A stretch of 64,000 nt of DNA from Prostheceraeus crozeri (taxonomy: Eukaryota > Platyhelminthes > Polycladida > Euryleptidae). The stretch covers positions 1 through 64,000 of the forward strand of contig CAJQUW010005566.1 of assembly GCA_907163375.1 (NCBI GenBank), in the 5' to 3' direction. The notes beneath the pieces are model-generated. The model saw nothing but the letters and a program-made list of their open reading frames with translations. It searched no databases and was not told where the DNA came from. The translations under genes and the position numbers were made by a program. This document shows, in pieces, positions 56,900 through 64,000 of the stretch (its first letter is position 1; each line of letters begins with the position of its first letter).

Positions 56900-57593
56900 T
56901 TATTTCCTGCCGAAGATGTAGTTAAAAACACATGTTTACGTTATATCTCTGATTTCGAAAAATTGGACGAAGAATTTAAGAAAAGGTATTAACGACGAAA
57001 TGTCGAAATTTTAACCTTTGCCGACCCTTTTCCGTGTCACCAAACCAGGTTCCATCCTCGATTCAATTAAAGCTCATTGATTTACAGTGCTCTGAATTTC
57101 AAAAAAACCAATACCGAAGGAAATCGCTGTTGAAATTTTATGCTGATCTCGACAATACCAAGATTATAAATCTGAAGCAACATGCCAAGAAAACTGGCTG
57201 TCTTTTCGGAAGTACTTACATTTGCGAGCAAACGTTTTCGGCAATGAAACTTAATAAAAGTAAATTACGTTCAAAACTCACTTATGAGCTTTTGCAGGAT
57301 ATACTCCGAACTTCGACAACTAGTTTTACGCCAGATGTAAAGAAACTTTCTGTTGTGAAAAAATGTCATGTTTCACATTAAAAAAATATCCATTGATTTC
57401 GCTTGAGGTTTTGTCCAACATACCTATGTTATTGTAGAACCCATTCGAAATAGAATTGGTTACGCTGAATACATGCTTTTTAAAACAATTTTCATGTACT
57501 GTGTAGTAAAGTGTATAATCTTATTTTCTTTGGCCCGCACAGGGGGTGACACTTGATATTTGGCCCGCCTGAAAATGTAATTGGACATCCCTG
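56900..57593 (+). mobile_element. hAT transposase C-terminus and right end (ZBED-type family)
   Basis: The frame 57034-57381 encodes 'IQLKLIDLQCSEFQKNQYRR' and 'LFGSTYICEQTFSAMKLNKSK', with 'YELLQDILRTSTTSFTPDVK' to finish. This is the dimerisation domain of hAT transposases, as in ZBED5/FAM200-like families. Upstream bases 56900-57033 hold pieces of the same protein with stops. Downstream the element ends with 'TTGGACATCCCTG' at 57593, a hAT terminus, and 'TGGCCCGC' blocks lie before it. The left end and most of the transposase are missing. Confidence 0.75.
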
Positions 57594-60500
57594 GTTTAGA
57601 GTGTAGCTGTAAATCAATAGCCTTTAGACGGTCCATGGAGGTAGGCCTAATCGGTCAACTTTCCGACTACAGTTTATACAGAAACATTGGTTTTGACTGT
57701 TTCCGAGAACAATACTGCTATTTAGATTTCATTCCGATGTCTCCGGGAGTTATCATGACTAGGTTTGTCTATAAAAAAAACACGTTATTTATTTATAAAA
57801 AATAATGTTTTTTGATGTTAAAAAACAGTGTTTTTATCATTACATGCTTTTTTAATTTTCATTGCTTTAGAAAACAGTTTATATTTCATCATATAATTGC
57901 AAAATACTACTTGGACCTAATGATGATGATGCGTGAGCATGGAAAGCTTGACCACACCCTGTAAATAGTTTTAACGTTATTTTTTTAACAAAGAAATACG
58001 GATAACAAAGTTATAAGGGAGAGTTTTAGCTACTTGATGGCAATGAGAATCTGGAAGTATAAGCCGCACTCGTACGAAAATAGTGCAATTTTGGTATAGG
58101 ACTTATCTTTCCACAGAATTAAATAGCGATGAATTGGTAAATTGGTTTATGTACCTATTGGATAATAGTGCGCCACAGGTAATAAAAATTTTAATTAGTT
58201 ACTGAAAAAGCGGCATAGAATATTGATTTCACCGTAAGTCAAGGTGGCGTCTAAAAGCCAAATCAAATGATTTTATGGACTGATTTTATACTCGACAACG
58301 TGATTAAGAGTTAACCAGTGTTGGCATGCTTGCCCAAGCTGCTACATATTATGAGGGTACCAACAAATTTAGGATGAGAGCATTTACCTTGATCGGCATA
58401 AAATAACCTGTAACTATTTTTTTTTATCAGTTAAACACCAACATATAATAAGCCTACTTCTTGGATACTATGTTCAAATAAAACATTCACAATTTAGCCG
58501 TCTATATCAAATTTGAGCAGAAAGTTGAATTTCCAGATACATTTTCGAGTGAGAACCGCTATAACCGTGTTAGGCGTTTTCCACGGCAGAGAAGCATAAG
58601 AACAACCTCCCAATCGGTTCTCAGTCATCTACACGTGGCTATGCGTTGGAATAATCCCGATTATCCTAAATATTGCAGGAAGCCTTACCTTGCTCTTCTA
58701 AGCAATATATAGAATTACTTTCGCAAATGCCTCTTCGCGGATTCTTAATGGTGAAAGAGCCCTCCCATTGATAGATCTCCGTGCCATATAGTTAACTTCA
58801 TGCCAAATGGGCCCCTCTATGACTGTAGGCCTACTGCTCAATACTCATACACTAATTTGTTCTTAAATGATTCGCTTGATTCATATGATTCATAACATTC
58901 ATTGAATCTTTTATTCATTGATTGATAAAATACTCCTACACTAATTTGTTCTCATATGATTCACTAACAAGATACATGTATATGACCGTCAAATCCGCTA
59001 ATTCCTAAAATTCTCATCCCTGATATCAAAAATAATCAGAAAATTATTGCCACCGGAAATTGCCGAAAATCCTGGAGCACTTTGTTTATTACTATTTTCA
59101 CGTCTGGACCGTAACAACCTTTGTCTCCCGGCTAGTACAACGGAACTCGCACGGCTTCTCTTAAGTAATCATCCACTGTATATTTCTCCTAAGAGGCAAT
59201 GTACGCCCAAGCAAGACAAACCAAAGAGTTAAAACACACTGACAATACTGCATATATTTGATTATGCTTATCCTCCATTGACTTTTGAGTTCTACAGCTG
59301 AGAAATGGACTGTTGCAAAGCTGAGATACCACTGGCTGTGCCGTATATAATAATCACCCTATAAATATATTCACAAATAATAAACGGTCATCGAGGATTA
59401 AACCGTCGTACTATCGTGGAAACCTCCGAGCAAAATACATTATAGTCCTGCATGAGTAAATTCACAATGCTTGATTAGACACAAGATAATGAAGCCTAGC
59501 TGAACTGGCAAAACATAGCAAGTGACAGACGATGACCGCTCATAACAGGAATCGTAATGAGATCGTAATCGGAGTCGTTATGACAGCAAACTTATCCGAT
59601 GTATAGCATTAAGGCATTCCGATAAATGCTACATATGTAAGGCTTTAATAGGAAATTTCACCTCATTTTCACATAAATTCTCTGGAGAAGTACACTGAAT
59701 TTAATTAATATAATTTCATTTCAATAACAGGGTAAACTTATATCTTCTCAGCCTCCAAAATCTCGTTTAGAGAAGTAAAAAGAATAACTGTTTGCAAACG
59801 TCACAGTTTAAACAAAATAATTTTGATCACAGATAAATCGAAAACACCACAAATCCATTAAGTATGCACAGATCAGTCATTGGAATCGCACAAAACATTA
59901 TTTACAGTTACAATTCAATTTCATTACCATGTTATTTACAATGTTACATAATTTACAATTAAATATACTTATTAAAACTTGAATTTATTGTATTGATCCC
60001 ATCTCATGAACTGTATGTATAGTACAATTATACTTGATGGGAACAACACTTTCCTCGAGTATATTAATTAATTCCCCAATAACGGACACATCCAGAATCC
60101 ATCATTGTAAAAATGGTTATTCAGCTGGGTATTCTCAGCCAAACAAGTGAATAGAAATCAAACAACACAATTGAAAAATGTCATAATTATATTTATGATT
60201 TAAATTCTTCATTTCATAGAGATATTATACCAAATATACCCATTATGTTTACAGACCCATATTCTACTGGGCGAGGATGCCATTTCAGCATTTGAGGAGC
60301 TGTTTTACCCGTTGAACAATATCATTCTTTGGAGTCTACCCGAGTGATCATTTTCTAGAGATTTTACGATTTTCTACTGCCTTTCAAAATCGCTACAGAT
60401 ATTTGATTTGGCAGTAAGCTTTTTATGGTTTTTAGAGACATTTGTATGAGCTAATATTGCCTACTGCAATTCTAGAGAATTCTTACTGGCAGTCATGGCA

Positions 60501-61794
60501 TCCATATAATGTTTAGCAGGCAAATATATCTGTAAATGTTTGCTGGAGACACGTGTCTCTAAACATTTATCGACGGCAGACATAACCTCTACAAGAACGT
60601 TGAATTCAAGCATTTTTGTATAATACAGCAATTCTTTTACTGTAATATACAAAAGAAAGATATTTGCATATAAATCTCGTATTATTGCCATCTAAAGTAT
60701 TCATAGGAATATGTACATGTAATACAATTTTATACGCAATTACAAAATTCTATCTCATCAAATATATTGTTATGTTTATATATTTGATATATTGATATTA
60801 TGTCTACATCACATTTAATACTTATTATATTAAATATCACATGAATAAGTGAATGTGATATGTAAATGTGCATGTATTATATTCATTTATTACTTGCTTT
60901 ACACCTGTAAAAAGAACATTTGGTTTTATACATGCGTCCCTTCTCTTGCTACTTTGTCTCCTCTAAATGATTCGCTTTTGATGGAGTGTCACAATGCACG
61001 AGGCACAGAACTAAGTCCTTCTAGTCTCTTCTTATCTCTCTCTCTCCGGAAACTCCGGAGTTTCCTCGAACTGTTTGTTTTTGATCTGGGCCATAGTGCG
61101 CGAAGCACAGGGGAACAAGCTTCCTCTTTTTTTCTCTCTCTCTCTCACACACACACACACACTCTCTCTCTCTCCTTATCTCCATCTCTCTATTCAACTT
61201 CTTTTATTCTCTTTTCTCCATTTGAAAGCTGATTTTCTGATTTTGAATGTATCTTAGCTGGAATATTCAAGGTCACAATGCGGATCAGTTGTTCCCCTAT
61301 TTGCAAGACTGTGATGACTAAAGGACGTAATGTATATACAGATATCCGTCACAATTTTTCTCTGCACACATCTCTCTCCCTACTGTGGAATAAACAACTC
61401 GTCGATCGCCTGCCTGTTAATGACTAATGAATGCCCTCATAACGACCTTCGGTCCATGAGTCACATGACAAAGAGGATGCGAGCGGAGACTGTGTATGCT
61501 ATATCAACCAGGCGTCATCAATTGCAGAGTCATTCCTCTCAGTGCATCGTGCGTGTTTCAGTCATCCCAGCAGCGTCAATACAAGTCGTTCTACTGTCTT
61601 ATACTTGTGGATTTACAAAACTTTTAACTACGCCTCAAGTCAGTCATTTGTGCTTTGAACATTCAGAGGATTCTGTCGTACAATTCGACTTTCACAACCA
61701 TTTTCAGGATTACGCCGACGCATCTTTTCATTCTGGAAATAATTCCCGATCTTCTCTTTTCTTGACATGGTACTAAAACCAAGCGGGTCACTCC
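57594..61794. other. gene-free stretch with microsatellites
   Basis: No supported gene. A TACACTAATTTGTTCT block is duplicated at about 58848 and 58938. A CT/CA microsatellite lies at about 61128-61188. The 148-codon frame at 61330-61776 has no signal peptide or domain and is not accepted. Confidence 0.35.
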
Positions 61795-61995
61795 TTTGTA
61801 TTTGCCTTTGAGGTTATGCACAAGATAGAAAATCAATAAGGTAAAACCACAGCGCTTCGTGTCACAGACACATCAAGGGGTGGGACCTTGCAGTGCGAAT
61901 GTTTAGCGCACGGTCCCACCTGACACGAAGCGCTGTGGTTTTACCTTGCTGGATTTTTATCTTGCACATAACCTCAAATAAAAGGCAAATACAAA
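61795..61995. repeat. foldback element, about 200 bases
   Basis: Arms of about 75 bases, from TTTGTATTTGCCTTTGAGG to its complement, include 'GGTAAAACCACAGCGCTTCG' against the reverse complement. They are near-identical and enclose about 50 bases with CCCACC / GGTGGG. It looks like a young MITE. No target duplication is evident. Confidence 0.75.
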
Positions 61996-62879
61996 CGAGA
62001 GACCAGCTTGTTTTTAGCACAATGCCAGGAAAATTGAACTACCTCCTGTTCCTAACCTTCAACATCATCTTCATCTACACGTTTTGATTCGCATCATTCT
62101 GACTCAACTACCTAATATCTCTTCACTTTCGCTGAAAACCATTAAACAAGTGATTGATTATATTGCTGAAAAGTCATTTGAAGTGAAATTATATTGTAAT
62201 CAAATATTCGATCCACACACCGCTACAGTCGAACAAATAATCGAATAATACAAGTTGAATCTCTGAAGGAGGATTGGAGAAAATGGGAAATATAATGTGA
62301 GTTTTATTATTATTTTTAGGTACTGTTCAATACCTCAAATTCGGTAGTTTTGAATCCTGGTGGATGATTTAATGTATCCACAGGACTTAAAATTACGCTT
62401 GCTTGAGGTTCGATCGGCATTTATATTATTCCTAATTAATCGCAAAATATCGTGAAAATTGTTGCTTGTCTGAATGCGTTTATAAATTGATGTCTGTAGG
62501 CCTTTTTGGCAGTAGACGATTGATGTCTGTATGTCTTTTTGGCAGTAGAAAATTACTGCTTTTTGCAGTAGACAATGCGCGATAATTCTACTGCGAAATT
62601 TTATGGGATTTCCATAGAAAATGATCACTAGGGTAAGTTTAGGAGTCACTGTAAGATATACGAGTATATATGTACTGTTTGTTTCTTATTGGCCCTGTCA
62701 TTGTTTTGTTTTCATATATACATTACATAGATATATGTTTACAAATGATGCGTCTCAAAATAGGTGTGACTATGAACAATTTTGTTTGTTTTCTTATATT
62801 TATTTTAAAACTAGCTTTTGTTGTCAATGTTTGAAATCAAAATAAAACAGCTTGATTAAATATTTGTTTCTTGGATATA
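61996..62879. other. gene-free stretch with a short tandem repeat
   Basis: At about 62480-62575 there are three imperfect units of about 35 bases of the type 'GATGTCTGTAGGCCTTTTTG' plus 'GCAGTAGA'. The rest shows nothing. Confidence 0.4.
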
Positions 62880-64000
62880 CAGTAGGGCGCAAATTATTAG
62901 TGACCCCCTCAAATTGTTTTGTTTTTAGTGCTTATACGCCATAAACTTCTGTTTATCCCTCTATATACCATTTAAAATTAACTTAATGACTTTGCACAAA
63001 CGTATATTTAATACATAATTAACAATATTTCACTCTATATATGAAATAATACATGTACGACATATTGTTATACGTAAGTCAAAATATTGTCAAAATAATG
63101 TCAATGTTGTTCAATAATTTGTATTGCTACCCTTTGCCTGAATGACTGCCTTCACTCGCGCTGGCATGGAGGCAATCAACTTCTGACAGGTTTCCGGCAA
63201 TGTGGCATCTCTAAACAAGACTTTTAATATGCCAGCTATCAGAGAATTCTTGGTGGTGAAGGTTTGGGTTCGCAGCCGCCTCTTGACGATGGCCAAAAGC
63301 GACTCAATAGGGTTGAGGTCGGGGCTGTTGCCTGGCCAGGGTAGAACAGGAATTTGGTGTGATGCAAGTCACTCCTTTGACCGCCTTGCAGTGTGGCAAG
63401 GCGCCCCGTCCTGCATAAAGGTGTAACCATCACGAGGGAACCACTCATTGACTTGAGGCACGAGGCGGCTGGGAATCACATGGCAATATTGATCTGAGTT
63501 CATATGGCCCTCGACGACATGGAGCCTGTCAGCACCCTTTGAGCACATTACCGACCAAACCATCACCTTTGTGGGATGCTTTACAGTTGGCGTAGTGGGT
63601 GTAGGTTGTCCCTGTTGATGCCACATTCGAGGAGCGGATGCTGTTTGACAGATAAATGTGGACTCATCTGAAAAGCAAACTTTGCTCCAATCCTCGACGG
63701 TCCAATGAGCGTGGCGTTTGGCCCAATCCAGACGTTTCTTGCGCATTGCGGCCGTCAGGTAAGGCTTTCGGACTGATTTGACGCTTCTGACACCTTGTTC
63801 CTTCAATCTGCGCCCGACAGTGTCCTTAGAGACGTTGACACCTGCAGATTTCAAATTTGCAGCATGACGATGAGATGATTTCGGCGGATTTTCCAGTGCT
63901 TGACGGCGAATAAATCGGTCTGTAGTCACAGAAGTAACCCTTCTCCGACCACATCGGCCGGCGCGGAAGCTCGCCGTGCTGCCAGTTTGTCTCACCCGCT
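62880..64000 (-). mobile_element. Tc1-like transposon, cut by the window edge
   Basis: The inner end begins CAGTAGGGCGCAAATTATT at 62880 next to a TA dinucleotide (62878-62879), as expected for the TA target of Tc1/mariner elements. A transposase on the minus strand follows. The other end lies beyond 64000. The sequence is well preserved, so the insertion is fairly young. Confidence 0.85.
63111..64000 (-). pseudogene. Tc1-like transposase with one in-frame stop
   Basis: A DDE transposase. Visible on the minus strand, from high to low coordinates: a helix-turn-helix part (VTTDRFIRRQALENPPKSS and GVNVSKDTVGRRLKEQGVRS), the first Asp block (WSKVCFSDESTF), the second (YTFMQDGAPCHTA), and the third region (WPGNSPDLNPIESLLAIVKR) with the catalytic Glu. 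The C-terminal part runs 'VLFRDATLPETCQKLIASM' to a stop at 63111. All three catalytic residues are present. Shortly after the second Asp block a single TGA stands in frame where relatives have Trp (after RRSKE, near 63367). The reading frame is otherwise continuous. The N-terminus is outside the window. Inactive unless read through. Confidence 0.85.

Noticed and set aside
61330-61776. 148-codon plus-strand frame
   Set aside because: No domain or protein-like pattern, and it lies in a gene-free region next to a microsatellite.

Overview
The window is AT-rich animal DNA, probably from a marine invertebrate. The main reasons are a single-exon membrane gene with leucine-rich repeats and an immunoglobulin domain, several kinds of animal transposon (Penelope-like, Crypton, hAT, Tc1/mariner, CR1-like LINE), and a large Polinton/Maverick. 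No ribosomal RNA, tRNA or CRISPR array was seen. I cannot name the species.

Layout. 1-1.26 kb: tail of a Penelope-like retroelement (reverse transcriptase, GIY-YIG nuclease) followed by a hammerhead-ribozyme-like motif. 1.8-5.1 kb: remnants of a mariner-like transposase, a Crypton tyrosine recombinase and a LINE 3' end. 5.3-20.3 kb: no convincing gene. This stretch holds non-autonomous hAT elements (two with perfect 8-bp target duplications) and several foldback elements, one nested inside a hAT-type element. 21.8-23.6 kb (minus strand): the only convincing intact host gene, an LRR/Ig membrane protein whose stalk is 19 copies of a 12-residue repeat, each with an N-glycosylation site. 24-29 kb: a mariner remnant, two Penelope fragments facing away from each other in inverted orientation, and an unrecognised protein-like relic.

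32.0-49.25 kb: a 17.2-kb Polinton with terminal inverted repeats of about 1.9 kb, inserted into the reverse transcriptase region of a LINE whose halves lie at 31.7-32.0 and 49.25-50.0 kb. It carries a packaging ATPase, integrase, double-jelly-roll major capsid protein, minor virion proteins, an adenain-like protease and a large conserved virion-associated protein. Added to these are a RING protein, a small membrane glycoprotein, a restriction-endonuclease-like PD-(D/E)XK nuclease and a cluster of small genes with their own TATA boxes. One of the small genes encodes a SUMO-interaction-like motif. No protein-primed DNA polymerase B was recognised, which is unusual. The element is a fossil: several of its genes are broken, roughly ten breaks in all, although long stretches of the two terminal repeats still look identical, so it is not ancient.

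50.1-50.75 kb: a 46-bp satellite of about 13 units, nearly every unit carrying a perfect TGACGTCA (CRE/ATF) palindrome. 50.8-64 kb: mostly gene-poor, with a LINE 3' end, a hAT transposase fragment, foldback elements, some unrecognised short ORFs and, at the right edge, a Tc1-like transposon cut by the window whose catalytic triad is intact but whose reading frame has one in-frame stop.
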